Assembly (NCBI RefSeq): GCF_030812595.1
Contig: NZ_JAUSSZ010000017.1
Span: 1 to 64,000 of the forward strand
Origin: Arthrobacter bambusae
Lineage (GTDB): Bacteria > Actinomycetota > Actinomycetes > Actinomycetales > Micrococcaceae
Length of the DNA: 64,000 bases
Reading direction: 5' to 3'
Shown here: piece by piece, positions 32,415 through 41,371 of the stretch
Numbering within the stretch: the first letter of the stretch is position 1
Layout of the letters: each line of letters opens with the position of its first letter
Position numbers and translations under genes: made by a program
Notes under the pieces: model-generated
Seen by the model: the letters and a program-made list of their open reading frames with translations, nothing else
The model's database searches: none
Told to the model about the DNA's origin: nothing

Positions 32415-32618
32415 TAGTGTCTCCACCGGCTGCCACCTGCCTTCCATCACCGCGCCCGAATACCTTCAGTATGCATCCGGAAAAACGCCGGACACGGTCA
32501 GCGCGCGGGCGAAGTGACGAACATAACCGCGGGGGGCGTGTCGCCACGTATTTCGGGGCCTATGTGACAGCGGAATGGCGGCGTACTCTATAAGCACGCA
32601 CGGTCGATAGCTGGAAAA

Positions 32619-34781
32619 ATGGCTTCGAAGAAGAACCGGAAAATTGGTTTGGCCAAGTTCCTGCGAAGGGTCATCGGATTCTTCGTGGTGAGTGCACTTT
32701 GCGGCGTATTGGCCGCCGGGCTTCTAGTCCCCGGTGTGGCATCGGCCGGGATGGCCGTCAGCGGTTCGATCCAGTACTTCAACAACCTCCCGGGCGACCT
32801 GGTGGTCAATGCGCCGTCCCAGTCCACGAAAGTGCTCAGTGCGGACGGAAAGACGATCGCCACCTTTTATGCCGAAAACCGCGTGCGGGTCAGCTTGGAC
32901 CAGATGTCGCCCTACATCAAGGACGCCATTGTCGCGATCGAGGACAACCGCTTCTACGAACACGGCGGCGTCGACCTCCAAGGGATTCTCAGGGCGCTGG
33001 TATCCAACCTGACTAAGGGCTCCAACGAGGGCGCGTCAACCCTGACCCAGCAATACGTGACCAACGTACTCAACGAGTCCCGCTTGGCGGCAGGCCAGAC
33101 GGGACAAGTTGTGCTCAGCGGGCAGAAAAACCTGGGTGACAAGGTGCGCGAAATGAAGCTCGCCATCGAACTCGAGAAGAAATTCACCAAGGACCAGATC
33201 CTGGAGGGCTACCTCAACATCGTTTTCTTCAACCGGGACGCGTACGGCATCGAAGCCGCGGCACGGCACTTCTTCAGCGTTTCCGCCAAGGACCTGAGCC
33301 TTCCCCAGGCCGCCCTGCTCGCCGGGCTGGTCAACAGTCCTAGCTACTTCGACCCCACCGTCCATCCGGACAACGCCATCCAACGCCGCAACCTGGTGCT
33401 GTCCGACATGCTGGCCCAGCATAAGATCCAGCAGGCAGCGTATGCGGCCGCCGTCGCTACTCCCCTCAAGCTGGCCATCACACCAGCGAAGCAAGGCTGC
33501 GCTGCCGCAAACATGGCCGTGTACTTCTGCGACTACATTTCGCACCTCATCCTCAACAACCCGGCCTACGGTGCCAGCGTCTCGGACCGGGAACAGCTTC
33601 TGTACCGCGGCGGCTTGACGATCACCACCACCTTGGACAGCCGCCTCCAGGCAGTCGCACAAGCCCAGGTCGATGCCACGGCAGGCGCGAACCCGGACAA
33701 ATGGGGAGCCTCCTTGGTCACGGTGCAGCCGGGCACGGGCAAAATCCTGGCCATGGCACAGAACACGGTGTTTCTTGCCGAGCCCGGCAAATTCGATTCC
33801 CAACTCAACTTCAACGTTGATGCCAAAGACGCCAATGGCAACGACTTGAACGGAGCCGGAGGGTTCCAGCCAGGTTCCGCCATGAAGCCGTTCACTTTCA
33901 CGGAGTGGCTCAACGAGGGCAAGGCCATAACCACTGTTGTGGACGCGTCGCGGAGGGAATATCCACTCGGATTCCCCTGGAGGGACAGCTGCGGGAAGGT
34001 GCTGGGCGCCTACAGCACAGCCCAGAAAAACGCCGGCCTTGGCGCAGCCGACGATCTGCGCAACAACGACGAGGGGTATTACCGCCCGATGCCCGTCAAC
34101 TACGGGCTCTACAACTCCATCAACACCGCAACCTTTGCCGAGGCTGCCCAACTGGACTTCTGCGGCATCCAGAAGGTGGTGGATGCGGTAGGTCTCCACA
34201 GCGGCGTGGACAACGCGCCAGTGAACATGCACCAATTGGGCAATCTCCTCGGCGGCACCGAGGTGGCTCCTCTTGTCCTGGCCGATGCCTTTGCCACCTT
34301 CGCCGACGACGGCACCTACTGCGGGCCGATCGCTATTGTTGGCATCACTGATCCATCCGGGGCGAAGCTGCCTGCCCAAGCCAGTTCATGCCACCCGGCC
34401 ATCAAGCCCGACGTTGCCCGCGGCGTCAACTCGGTTCTCCAGGACGTCCTCAAACGGGGCTCCGGCGTCTACATTCAACCGAAAGTCCAGGACTTGTTCC
34501 CCACCGCGGCAAAGACGGGAACTAACAACAGCAACGGCTCCACGTGGGTGGTCGGGTACACCACGGGGATGGCCACGGCATCGTTCTTCGGCGACACCAT
34601 GGCGGGACAGAGCCGGGCCGGCCGGAACGTCACCATCAACGGCAAGTTCTACCCCGCAATCGACGGCTACATGCTTGCGGGACCGCAATGGGCCAACTAC
34701 ATGACCCAGGTTGGCCGTCTATACCCGGCGGCCCCGTTTCCGGCCCCGCCCGGGTCCATGATTGGGACCCCGACGCCGTAG
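32619..34781 (+). CDS. Bifunctional penicillin-binding protein (GT51 transglycosylase and transpeptidase)
   Basis: This 720-residue class A PBP has a short cytoplasmic basic N-terminus, one membrane anchor (about 18-45), a GT51 domain with the catalytic glutamate in AIEDNRFYEHGGVD and the EGASTLTQQYVTNVL motif, and a transpeptidase domain with SAMK (in FQPGSAMKPFTF), S-I-N in NSINTATF and KTG in AAKTGTN. It polymerises and cross-links peptidoglycan outside the membrane. No PASTA domain is seen. A TGTGAC and TCTATA pair 18 bases apart lies shortly upstream and could be its promoter. Confidence 0.93.
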   Translation: MASKKNRKIGLAKFLRRVIGFFVVSALCGVLAAGLLVPGVASAGMAVSGSIQYFNNLPGDLVVNAPSQSTKVLSADGKTIATFYAENRVRVSLDQMSPYIKDAIVAIEDNRFYEHGGVDLQGILRALVSNLTKGSNEGASTLTQQYVTNVLNESRLAAGQTGQVVLSGQKNLGDKVREMKLAIELEKKFTKDQILEGYLNIVFFNRDAYGIEAAARHFFSVSAKDLSLPQAALLAGLVNSPSYFDPTVHPDNAIQRRNLVLSDMLAQHKIQQAAYAAAVATPLKLAITPAKQGCAAANMAVYFCDYISHLILNNPAYGASVSDREQLLYRGGLTITTTLDSRLQAVAQAQVDATAGANPDKWGASLVTVQPGTGKILAMAQNTVFLAEPGKFDSQLNFNVDAKDANGNDLNGAGGFQPGSAMKPFTFTEWLNEGKAITTVVDASRREYPLGFPWRDSCGKVLGAYSTAQKNAGLGAADDLRNNDEGYYRPMPVNYGLYNSINTATFAEAAQLDFCGIQKVVDAVGLHSGVDNAPVNMHQLGNLLGGTEVAPLVLADAFATFADDGTYCGPIAIVGITDPSGAKLPAQASSCHPAIKPDVARGVNSVLQDVLKRGSGVYIQPKVQDLFPTAAKTGTNNSNGSTWVVGYTTGMATASFFGDTMAGQSRAGRNVTINGKFYPAIDGYMLAGPQWANYMTQVGRLYPAAPFPAPPGSMIGTPTP

Positions 34782-34962
34782 CCCCGGGGGTACGCGGATT
34801 TCCTGTGAGTTTCGGAAGAGTTCGGCTACCCGCAATTGAACCTGTCATGAACGTTTTAGCGGTGGGACCCAATCGGCGCGACGGAGGCCTTCCCGGCAAT
34901 AAGAATCATCCGGGGACGCATTCTCGATCGATAAGAACGCAATAGCGAAGGGTCTTACTTTG

Positions 34963-36681
34963 ATGAAGACAGCCAAGAAAAGCAGGCTTGCCACAGCGGC
35001 GGTCCTGGGAGCCGTACTGATGGCCGGAGCCGCAGTAGCGCCGGCGATGGCCGACGACGGTTCCCGCGGGAACCAGGACGTCCAGGGCCGGCAGGAATCA
35101 GGCAACAACGAGGGCCGGGACCACGGCGGCCAGGGCGAAACGTCCAAGCATGTCCTGCTGCTTTCGGTGGACGGCCTCCACCAGAAGGACTTGGATCTGT
35201 ACGTGAAGAACCACCCGACGTCGGCACTGGCGGCGCTGGTCAACCATGGCACCAGCTACACGCACGCCCAGACTCCCGTGCCTTCCGATTCCTTCCCAGG
35301 CATGGTGGGCCAGCTGACCGGCGGCAATCCCGGGACCACGGGCGTCTACTATGACGACACCTTCAACCGGGCACTCCTGCCAGCAGGCACCACAGATTGC
35401 AAGAACGCGGCGCCCGGCGCCGAAGTGGCCTTCACCGAAGCCGCGGACAAGGACCAGAACGCCCTCGACGCCGGCCAGGGCCTGCCCGGACTTCCCGGCA
35501 GCATCCTGAACATGACGGGACAGCCCGCCTCACTTCTTGACCCGGCAGCCCTCCCGGTCGACCCGGCAAGCTGCAAGCCCGTCTACCCGCACCAGTACTT
35601 GAAGGTGAACACGGTCTTCGAAGTAGCGAAGAGTGCCGGCCTGACCACGGCGTGGTCGGACAAGCACCCGGCGTACGAAATCCTGAACGGCCCGTCAGGC
35701 AAGGGCCTGGATGACCTGTTCACGCCGGAAATCAACAGCAAGGCCGGCGCTCCCTTCACGGGCGACTGGACGCAGGACAACGCCGCAACCCAGCAGTACG
35801 ACGGTTACAAGGTCCAGGCCGTGCTGAACGAAATCGACGGCAAGGACCACTCCGGCACCAAGACAGCCGCGGTACCGGGCATCTTCGGGATGAACTTCCA
35901 GTCCGTCTCTACGGCGCAGAAGCTCCCGACGTCGGACGGCCTCACCGGCGGTTACCTTCAGGGCGGCACCGTTCCCGGACCGCTCCTCAGCAAGGCTTTG
36001 GACTTCGTCAACGCTTCCGTCGGTAAGTTCGAGTCCGAACTGGAAGCTTCCGGCCACGCGAAAGACACCACGGTGATCCTTTCCGCCAAGCATGGACAGT
36101 CCCCGATGGACTCTTCGACGCTGACCAGGGTTCCTGACGGCGCAATCATCGATGGCCTGAACGCAGCATGGAAGTCGGCCCACCCGGGCTCCGCGGACCT
36201 CGTAGCGTTCTCCACCGACGACGACATCATGCAGCTCTGGCTTTCGGACCACTCCCAGGCGGCAGCCCAGTTCGCCAAGGACTACCTGGCAGCGCACTCG
36301 GCTGCGGGTAACGACGTCAACGGTGCCGCTAAAACGGTAGCAACCTCGGGGTTGAGCAAGGTCTACGCGGGCAGCGAAGTCGCAAAGTACTTCGGCACCC
36401 AAACCAGCGATGCACGCTACCCGGACATCCTGGGCATCGCCCAGACCGGCGTGGTTTACACCGGCGGCAAGGCCAAGATCGCCGAACACGGCGGGGCCAG
36501 CGCTGACGACCGCGATGTGCCGCTCGTGATCTCCGGTGCCAACGACGAACACGCACGGACCGTGACCACCACGGTCGAGACCACGCAGATTGCGCCTACC
36601 ATCCTGAAGACCCTCGGCCTGGATCCGAACAAGCTGCAGGCCGTGCAGATCGAGGGGACGAAGGCACTCCCCCAGCGCTGA
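34963..36681 (+). CDS. Secreted alkaline-phosphatase-superfamily phosphodiesterase
   Basis: This 572-residue protein has a Sec signal peptide with a likely AMA cleavage site near residue 31 and a Type I phosphodiesterase/nucleotide pyrophosphatase fold: LLLSVDGLHQKDL (first metal aspartate), the nucleophile region TPVPSDSFPGMVGQLTGG, SDKHPAYEIL and the late metal histidines in SAKHGQSP and AEHGG. It should hydrolyse phosphodiester or phosphomonoester bonds outside the cell; the substrate is unknown. The ATG at 34963 follows a TTG at 34960; AAGGG lies upstream of both, so either could start translation. Confidence 0.82.
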   Translation: MKTAKKSRLATAAVLGAVLMAGAAVAPAMADDGSRGNQDVQGRQESGNNEGRDHGGQGETSKHVLLLSVDGLHQKDLDLYVKNHPTSALAALVNHGTSYTHAQTPVPSDSFPGMVGQLTGGNPGTTGVYYDDTFNRALLPAGTTDCKNAAPGAEVAFTEAADKDQNALDAGQGLPGLPGSILNMTGQPASLLDPAALPVDPASCKPVYPHQYLKVNTVFEVAKSAGLTTAWSDKHPAYEILNGPSGKGLDDLFTPEINSKAGAPFTGDWTQDNAATQQYDGYKVQAVLNEIDGKDHSGTKTAAVPGIFGMNFQSVSTAQKLPTSDGLTGGYLQGGTVPGPLLSKALDFVNASVGKFESELEASGHAKDTTVILSAKHGQSPMDSSTLTRVPDGAIIDGLNAAWKSAHPGSADLVAFSTDDDIMQLWLSDHSQAAAQFAKDYLAAHSAAGNDVNGAAKTVATSGLSKVYAGSEVAKYFGTQTSDARYPDILGIAQTGVVYTGGKAKIAEHGGASADDRDVPLVISGANDEHARTVTTTVETTQIAPTILKTLGLDPNKLQAVQIEGTKALPQR

Positions 36682-36701
36682 TCCAACGCGTTTCGAACAC
36701 T

Positions 36702-36739
36702 GGAGGGGTTCCTCGGCCGGACGGCCGGGGGACCCCTCC
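36702..36739 (+). terminator. Terminator hairpin after the phosphodiesterase gene
   Basis: GGAGGGGT (36702-36709) pairs with ACCCCTCC (36732-36739), with an inner CGGCC/GGCCG stem. It lies 21 bases after the stop codon. Confidence 0.65.
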
Positions 36740-36855
36740 CTTGTGATCATCCGACCTTGGGATGCACGCAATAGACCCTTCCGCTGGCCAAACCGGCATT
36801 GGGGCGCCACGCCACGTCTGCTTACAATCAAACGTCAGCAACTACTGAGGGAACC

Positions 36856-37197
36856 ATGAAGAAAATCACCACAGCCCTGCTCGCGGCCGGGCTCGTCCTC
36901 TCCGCATCAGCTTGCTCCGCACCGCAGCAGCTGAGCACCGCGGACACCTGCAGCCGGGTCAAGACCGTCATCTCGAACCCCACGAACAGCACGGACAAAA
37001 CGGGAACCATCCGGGTAGCCAACCAGCTGCGCCCGATTGAAGCCGTGTCCTCAGATGAGCTGAAGCCCACCCTGAAGACGATTGTGGACTACCTGGATGA
37101 GTCCTCGAAGGATAGCCCCGACACCGCGAAACTCAACGCGATGAAGAACGACTACCAGAACGCGGGCACCAATTACGGCAAGTACTGCGGCGGGTAA
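36856..37197 (+). CDS. Small lipoprotein, unknown
   Basis: This 113-residue protein has a signal peptide with a lipobox-like SASAC (cysteine near residue 20) and a mature part of about 93 residues with two cysteines (DTCSRV and KYCGG) that could form a disulfide. No domain is recognised. ATG at 36856 follows GAGG and starts the signal peptide. It has terminators on both sides and is therefore probably a single-gene unit. Confidence 0.7.
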   Translation: MKKITTALLAAGLVLSASACSAPQQLSTADTCSRVKTVISNPTNSTDKTGTIRVANQLRPIEAVSSDELKPTLKTIVDYLDESSKDSPDTAKLNAMKNDYQNAGTNYGKYCGG

Positions 37198-37216
37198 GGG
37201 AAGTTTCCCTTCCATC

Positions 37217-37250
37217 CCCGGGGACTGGCCATTGGCGCCCAGTCCCCGGG
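37217..37250 (+). terminator. First of two tandem terminator hairpins
   Basis: CCCGGGGACTGG (37217-37228) pairs perfectly with CCAGTCCCCGGG (37239-37250), 20 bases after the lipoprotein stop. Confidence 0.65.
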
Positions 37251-37251
37251 T

Positions 37252-37277
37252 GGCTGACACCCGCGCGGGTGTCAGCC
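37252..37277. terminator. Second tandem terminator hairpin
   Basis: GGCTGACACCC (37252-37262) and GGGTGTCAGCC (37267-37277) form a perfect 11-bp stem with a GCGC loop. It lies between convergent genes and may serve both. Confidence 0.65.
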
Positions 37278-37315
37278 TTACCGGCGTCAGCCTGCCCGTG
37301 AACGGGCGGCCTACG

Positions 37316-37615
37316 TTATAGCGCGCTGTGCTTCCCAAACGGATGATGGCCGGTGGCTGGCTGCCCGTGGCTTCCCAGCCATTCAGCCAAGGCCTCGCGC
37401 AAGATCTCGCTCGGCGTGAGGCTGAGCGTTTGTGAAGCTGACTCCAAGGCACGGTCCAGTTCATCAGGAATCTGGAAATCCAAGGGCGAAGGACGGCTGT
37501 CTTCCTGCGAGTCGGAAGGCACGCCATCGCCGCGCAACAGCTTGCCGACAGCTGGTTTCATGTCGTTTTCAGTCCATGCCGACAGGCGCTCGAAATGACT
37601 CACGTCTCGTGTCAT
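37316..37615 (-). CDS. Possible ribbon-helix-helix DNA-binding protein
   Basis: This 99-residue protein has a C-terminal segment, about residues 45-80 (PLDFQIPDELDRALESASQTL then SLTPSEILREALAEWL), whose beta-strand, helix, turn, helix pattern fits a ribbon-helix-helix (MetJ/Arc) domain of CopG-like regulators and antitoxins. No toxin gene is adjacent. GGGAGGG lies 6 bases before the ATG at 37615. A palindrome 57 bases upstream could be its own operator. Confidence 0.6.
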   Translation of the reverse strand: MTRDVSHFERLSAWTENDMKPAVGKLLRGDGVPSDSQEDSRPSPLDFQIPDELDRALESASQTLSLTPSEILREALAEWLGSHGQPATGHHPFGKHSAL

Positions 37616-37671
37616 GATTTTCCCTCCCAACATTCAAGCATCCTCCGTTGTAGGGCCGCAGTCACCATCTA

Positions 37672-37685
37672 CGAGTAACTACTCG
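37672..37685. promoter_or_regulatory. Palindrome upstream of the ribbon-helix-helix-like gene
   Basis: CGAGT-AACT-ACTCG is a perfect 5-bp inverted repeat 57-70 bases before the start codon. Autoregulation is inferred from the usual habit of this protein class. Confidence 0.35.
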
Positions 37686-38023
37686 CTAACTATCGGAAAT
37701 TGCATCGAACGCGGCGGGGCCACGGCGGTATCTCACGGTTCGGAGGCCTGCCCCGGCGGTCCCAGGGAGGTCGACCGGGTCCGTTCGGGAACCCAGGAGT
37801 CGCAGAACGGACCCGGCGCTCACACTTGGGGGTGAGACCGCGACGGACATCGCTCAGCGCAAGGCTGGTGCCGTCAGAGTGATCTTAGGGCCTGGGCCGA
37901 GTCCCGGTCTAGGGAAGGGGAGGGCCGGCCTCGGAATCCCGCCAGCCCGGTCTTTCCCTGCAGGGGGCCTAGTGGGAGGATGCCTATAGGTGCGGACCGG
38001 CGACGAAAAGGACGGGAAACGAC
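37686..38023. other. Gene-free stretch with inverted repeats upstream of the CYTH-CHAD gene
   Basis: No supported gene lies here. GGGTCCGTTC (37777-37786) pairs perfectly with GAACGGACCC (37805-37814), followed by CTCAC/GTGAG. The density of pairing potential could mean a structured 5' leader or a small RNA, but no terminator-like T run or clear promoter was found. Confidence 0.35.
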
Positions 38024-39526
38024 ATGTCCACCCAGGAATCCGTGGAGACAGAACGCAAGTACGACGCTGACTTGGAAACGCCTCTTCCCGCGTTCGTGGA
38101 CATCACCGGCGTCGAACAGGTCGCTGACCCTGCCGATCATCAACTCGAGGCCGTCTACTTCGACACGGATGGCCTCACCCTTGCCAAGCACCGCATTACC
38201 TTGCGGCGCCGCACAGGGGGCACCGATTCAGGCTGGCATCTGAAGCTGCCGGCAGAGCGGGACTCCCGCATGGAAATCCATGCACCGCTGGGGCAGCCTG
38301 AGACCGTTCCCGAGGAACTGGCGGAGAGGCTCCTGGTGTTCACCCGCGGCGAAGAGCTCAAGCCCGTGGCCCGGATCCATACCCGCCGGACGTTGCACCG
38401 GCTGCACGGAAGCGAGGACGTCACCCTGGCCGACTTCGTGGATGACCACGTGACGGCCGAGACGTTGCACCCTATGCAATTGGAGCGGCGATGGCGTGAA
38501 TGGGAAATCGAGCTGGTCCACGGCGATGAAGCATTGTTTGAGAGCGCGGAGCGTGTTCTGTCGGGGGCGGGCGCAACACCTTCCGGGCATGTTTCCAAAC
38601 TGGCCCGTGCCTTCGGGACCGCCTGGCCATCGCCCGTCCCCGCACCACCGAAGGCCCGCCCGAAGGGTTCTGCGGGAGACGCGGTGGTCGCCTACATCGC
38701 CGCCCAGCTCGCTGAAATCACCGCACTGGACTCCAGCGTCCGGCAAGGCGTCGACGACGCCGTTCACCGCATGCGCTCGGCCACACGCAGGCTCCGCTCG
38801 GCTTTGTCCGCCTACGGCAGGCTCTTCGACGCCGAAGCAGGTGACCGCCTCAAGACCGAACTGAAATGGCTGACCAAGGTCCTGGGCAAGGCCCGGGATG
38901 CAGAGGTGCTACGCGACCGGATCGGGGAACTGCTGAATGATCAGCCCGATGGCGCTGTCCCCGCCGCTGCCGCCTCCAGGATCCATGACGAGCTTGAGAC
39001 TGCCTTCAACTCCGGGTACCGCGAGATGCTCCGCTCCTTGGGAACGAAACGGTATTTCTTGCTCCTGGACGCCCTTGAGAAGTTCCGCGACGAGCCTCCT
39101 ACAAGACCAAGAGCCGACAAGAAGGCCCGTCCGGTCACGGCCAAGCTCGCCGCGAAAGCGATCAAGCGGGTGCGCCGTTCCCAGAAGGAAGCGGCCCGGC
39201 AGGCGGGCTCAGAGCATGACACGGCATTGCACCAAATCCGCAAGGATGCAAAGCGGCTGCGGCATACAGCCGAGGCCTTGCAGGACGTCCATGGTAAACC
39301 GGCTGCCAAGTTGGCCCGTCGCGCCCAGAAGGTCCAGAAGGTCCTAGGAGAGCATCAGGACAGCGTTGTAAGCCGTTCGGTGCTGCTGCGCCTCGCAAAC
39401 GACGCGCACGGATCAGTGGAGGGCAACTCGCCGTATGGCCCCCTGCTCGCTGCAGAAGAGCAGCGAGCAGCTGACTCGAAGGCCCGCTATGAAAAGATCG
39501 CCAAGAAACGCTTGAATCCCCTGTGA
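38024..39526 (+). CDS. CYTH and CHAD domain protein
   Basis: This 500-residue protein has an N-terminal CYTH triphosphate tunnel domain (ETERKY gives the ExExK signature; LRRRTGG and WHLKLP carry the basic tunnel residues), about residues 5-200, then a CHAD domain from about 225 with conserved histidines in DDAVHRMRSATRRLRSAL and ALHQIRKDAKRLRHTAEAL. CYTH enzymes hydrolyse triphosphates and CHAD domains bind inorganic polyphosphate, so it likely works with polyphosphate or triphosphate. GACGGGAAACGAC precedes the ATG. Confidence 0.9.
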   Translation: MSTQESVETERKYDADLETPLPAFVDITGVEQVADPADHQLEAVYFDTDGLTLAKHRITLRRRTGGTDSGWHLKLPAERDSRMEIHAPLGQPETVPEELAERLLVFTRGEELKPVARIHTRRTLHRLHGSEDVTLADFVDDHVTAETLHPMQLERRWREWEIELVHGDEALFESAERVLSGAGATPSGHVSKLARAFGTAWPSPVPAPPKARPKGSAGDAVVAYIAAQLAEITALDSSVRQGVDDAVHRMRSATRRLRSALSAYGRLFDAEAGDRLKTELKWLTKVLGKARDAEVLRDRIGELLNDQPDGAVPAAAASRIHDELETAFNSGYREMLRSLGTKRYFLLLDALEKFRDEPPTRPRADKKARPVTAKLAAKAIKRVRRSQKEAARQAGSEHDTALHQIRKDAKRLRHTAEALQDVHGKPAAKLARRAQKVQKVLGEHQDSVVSRSVLLRLANDAHGSVEGNSPYGPLLAAEEQRAADSKARYEKIAKKRLNPL

Positions 39527-39537
39527 GGAACGCCACT

Positions 39538-39591
39538 GCGAGGGAAGGGATTCTGAGGGACCGGGCTTGCCCTCAGAGACTCAGCCCTCGC
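39538..39591. terminator. Nested hairpin between convergent genes
   Basis: TCTGAGGG (39552-39559) pairs with CCCTCAGA (39570-39577), and an outer GCGAGGG (39538-39544) pairs with CCCTCGC (39585-39591), the latter overlapping the last DUF4193 codons. Confidence 0.55.
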
Positions 39592-39883
39592 ACTCCACGC
39601 AGTACGCGTGGCCGTTCTTTTCACGGGCGATCTGGGAACGGTGACGGACGAGGAAACATGAGTAGCAGGTGAACTCGTCTTCCTTCTGGGGAACGACTGC
39701 GATGATCAGTTCCTCGGCGACGAATTCGCCGCCTGGTACCTCGTTGCCTTCAAAAGCGTCAGCCTCGTCCAACTCCCGCACAACGCTGCGCGCGTCCGGA
39801 GCATTGGCAGACTGCAGTGCCTGAAGTGACGTGCTTTGGGATTCCGCGACGTCGGAGCGGAGTTCGTCGTAATCGGTTGCCAC
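39581..39883 (-). CDS. DUF4193 family protein
   Basis: This 100-residue acidic protein matches the actinobacterial DUF4193 family: MATDYDELRSDV at the start and a C-terminal zinc-ribbon-like pattern with CYSC (about 73-76) and CVEC (about 96-99), separated by a basic segment. Function is unknown; the conserved cysteines suggest metal binding. The start is GTG at 39883 with AGAAGAG upstream. Confidence 0.85.
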   Translation of the reverse strand: MATDYDELRSDVAESQSTSLQALQSANAPDARSVVRELDEADAFEGNEVPGGEFVAEELIIAVVPQKEDEFTCYSCFLVRHRSQIAREKNGHAYCVECEG

Positions 39884-40024
39884 CTGGGGTTATCTCTTCT
39901 CTTGTGTATTTGCTGGCGAATGTGCAACATACACCATGCGGCTGCTATTCCCCACATAGCGGCCAAAATCGTGGCGCCATCGTCATGAAGCTCCCGACGG
40001 CGGCGCGCGGGCCCGAGCGCCCGA

Positions 40025-40510
40025 TCAGGCCTGACGTCCGACGTCGCGTCCGACGTCGCGATGGAGGTCCGCGTCCAGCCCGTGGACGCTGGCGAGCTGT
40101 GCGAGCAACTCGCCGAGTTGCGTGATCTGTTCGTCTGTCAGCGGGGCGAGAAGCTCGGCTTCGTGCTGTTCGGCAATGCCGCGGAGTTCCCGCAGTACGC
40201 GTTTGCCGGCGTCCGTGAGGCGGAGTTCATAGTTCCGCCGGTCCGTACTGCTGCGCACCCTGTCCACGAGGCCGCGCTCCTGAAGCGAGTCGATGAGTGA
40301 AACCACCCGGCTAGGGACGGCGCCGAGCCTGTCCGCGAGGGAGCGCTGGCTCAACCCGGGGGCGCGTCCGAGCAGGCGGATGACACCGGCGTCGCTGGGC
40401 GTGAGGCCGATCTCCCGCGTGCGGTCGGCGAAGCGCGACGACGCTACGGCGCCTAGCTGCGACAAGAGAAAAGCGGTCCGATTCGGCCGGCCCGGTGTGG
40501 CTGAGTCCAT
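40025..40510 (-). CDS. MarR-family transcriptional regulator
   Basis: This protein of 161 residues (166 if started at 40525) has a MarR winged helix: LTPSDAGVIRLLG, LSQRSLADRLGAVPSRVVSLIDSLQERGLVDR and the wing DRRNYELRLTDAGKRVLREL. It is divergent from the DUF4386-SDR pair and probably represses it, with ligand release of repression by analogy. No ribosome site is clear before either ATG; a TAGAAT hexamer upstream would give a very short leader, so the exact start is uncertain. Confidence 0.85.
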   Translation of the reverse strand: MDSATPGRPNRTAFLLSQLGAVASSRFADRTREIGLTPSDAGVIRLLGRAPGLSQRSLADRLGAVPSRVVSLIDSLQERGLVDRVRSSTDRRNYELRLTDAGKRVLRELRGIAEQHEAELLAPLTDEQITQLGELLAQLASVHGLDADLHRDVGRDVGRQA

Positions 40511-40527
40511 GGATTCAGGATACATGC

Positions 40528-40560
40528 TTGACAGAACAATTCTAGAGGTGAACTATTTCA
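40528..40560 (+). promoter_or_regulatory. Promoter of the DUF4386-SDR operon with candidate MarR operator
   Basis: TTGACA (40528-40533) and AACTAT (40551-40556) are 17 bases apart, a good sigma-70-type promoter facing the DUF4386 gene. TGAA-CTAT-TTCA (40549-40560) overlaps the -10 box and AGAA-CAA-TTCT (40533-40543) lies in the spacer. Both are short inverted repeats suited to a MarR dimer. Confidence 0.55.
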
Positions 40561-40609
40561 GTAGTGATGCAATTACGGAATGTCCAGCCACTACTAGAAA
40601 GGTTCAGCC

Positions 40610-41371
40610 ATGAGTAGTCGTTCGATTCCCGATGAAGATCGTCCAACCCGGTCCGGCGGCCCGCACCCCGGCATTCTTGCCCTCATCAGCTTGGCCATTT
40701 TCCTTGCCAGCCTCATCATGTCCGCAATCCTGACAGGCGGCCAGACCTTCGTCTCGCCGTTTTCCCCGACGCGGCAGGTGGCCGCATTCTTCCAGCAAAA
40801 CGTCGCTGCGATGCGGGTCGGCGGCATGCTCCAGTTCGGCTCCGCCGTGCCATTGGGGATCTACGCGGCCACCGTCTACGCCCGGCAGCTCCGTCTCGGC
40901 GTGCGCGTTCCCGGACCGGCCATTGGCTTCTTTGGCGGGATCAGCGCAGCCGTCTTCCTGATGTTGTCGGGTTCCGTGACCTGGCTGTTGAGCCGGCCCG
41001 AAATCACCACGGATGGAACGCTCACCCACGCACTCGCTTTCCTCGTGTTCATCACCGGCGGGGTGGGGTTCGTCGTCGGGATCGGGCTCCTCATGGCGGG
41101 CATGGCCGTCCCGGCCCTGATCCTGGGCTTCATGCCGCGTTGGCTGGCCTGGACCGGACTGGTGATTGCCGCACTGTCCGAATTGAGCTTCCTGTCGATG
41201 GCGATCGAGCCTCTTCAGTTCCTTCTGCCGATAGGACGATTCGGCGGCCTCCTGTGGCTCGCCGCCGCGGGCTTCGTGTTGCCGCGCACCCGGGCGGCGG
41301 CGAACCAGGCCCCGCGGGCGCACGCGCCGCGCCAAAGCCGGATGCACGGCCAGGGCCGGACAGTGCGATGA
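40610..41371 (+). CDS. DUF4386 membrane protein
   Basis: This 253-residue protein has about six to seven hydrophobic segments (LALISLAIFLASLIMSAIL first) and matches the DUF4386 pattern of uncharacterised multi-span proteins. The C-terminus is basic and cytoplasmic. AGAAAGG precedes the ATG. The stop codon overlaps the SDR start as ATGA. Function is unknown; control by the divergent MarR protein is likely. Confidence 0.7.
   Translation: MSSRSIPDEDRPTRSGGPHPGILALISLAIFLASLIMSAILTGGQTFVSPFSPTRQVAAFFQQNVAAMRVGGMLQFGSAVPLGIYAATVYARQLRLGVRVPGPAIGFFGGISAAVFLMLSGSVTWLLSRPEITTDGTLTHALAFLVFITGGVGFVVGIGLLMAGMAVPALILGFMPRWLAWTGLVIAALSELSFLSMAIEPLQFLLPIGRFGGLLWLAAAGFVLPRTRAAANQAPRAHAPRQSRMHGQGRTVR

Noticed and set aside
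37777..37840. Stem-loops resembling a tRNA-like cloverleaf
   Set aside because: No GTTC-type T arm, anticodon arm or 7-bp acceptor stem could be arranged.
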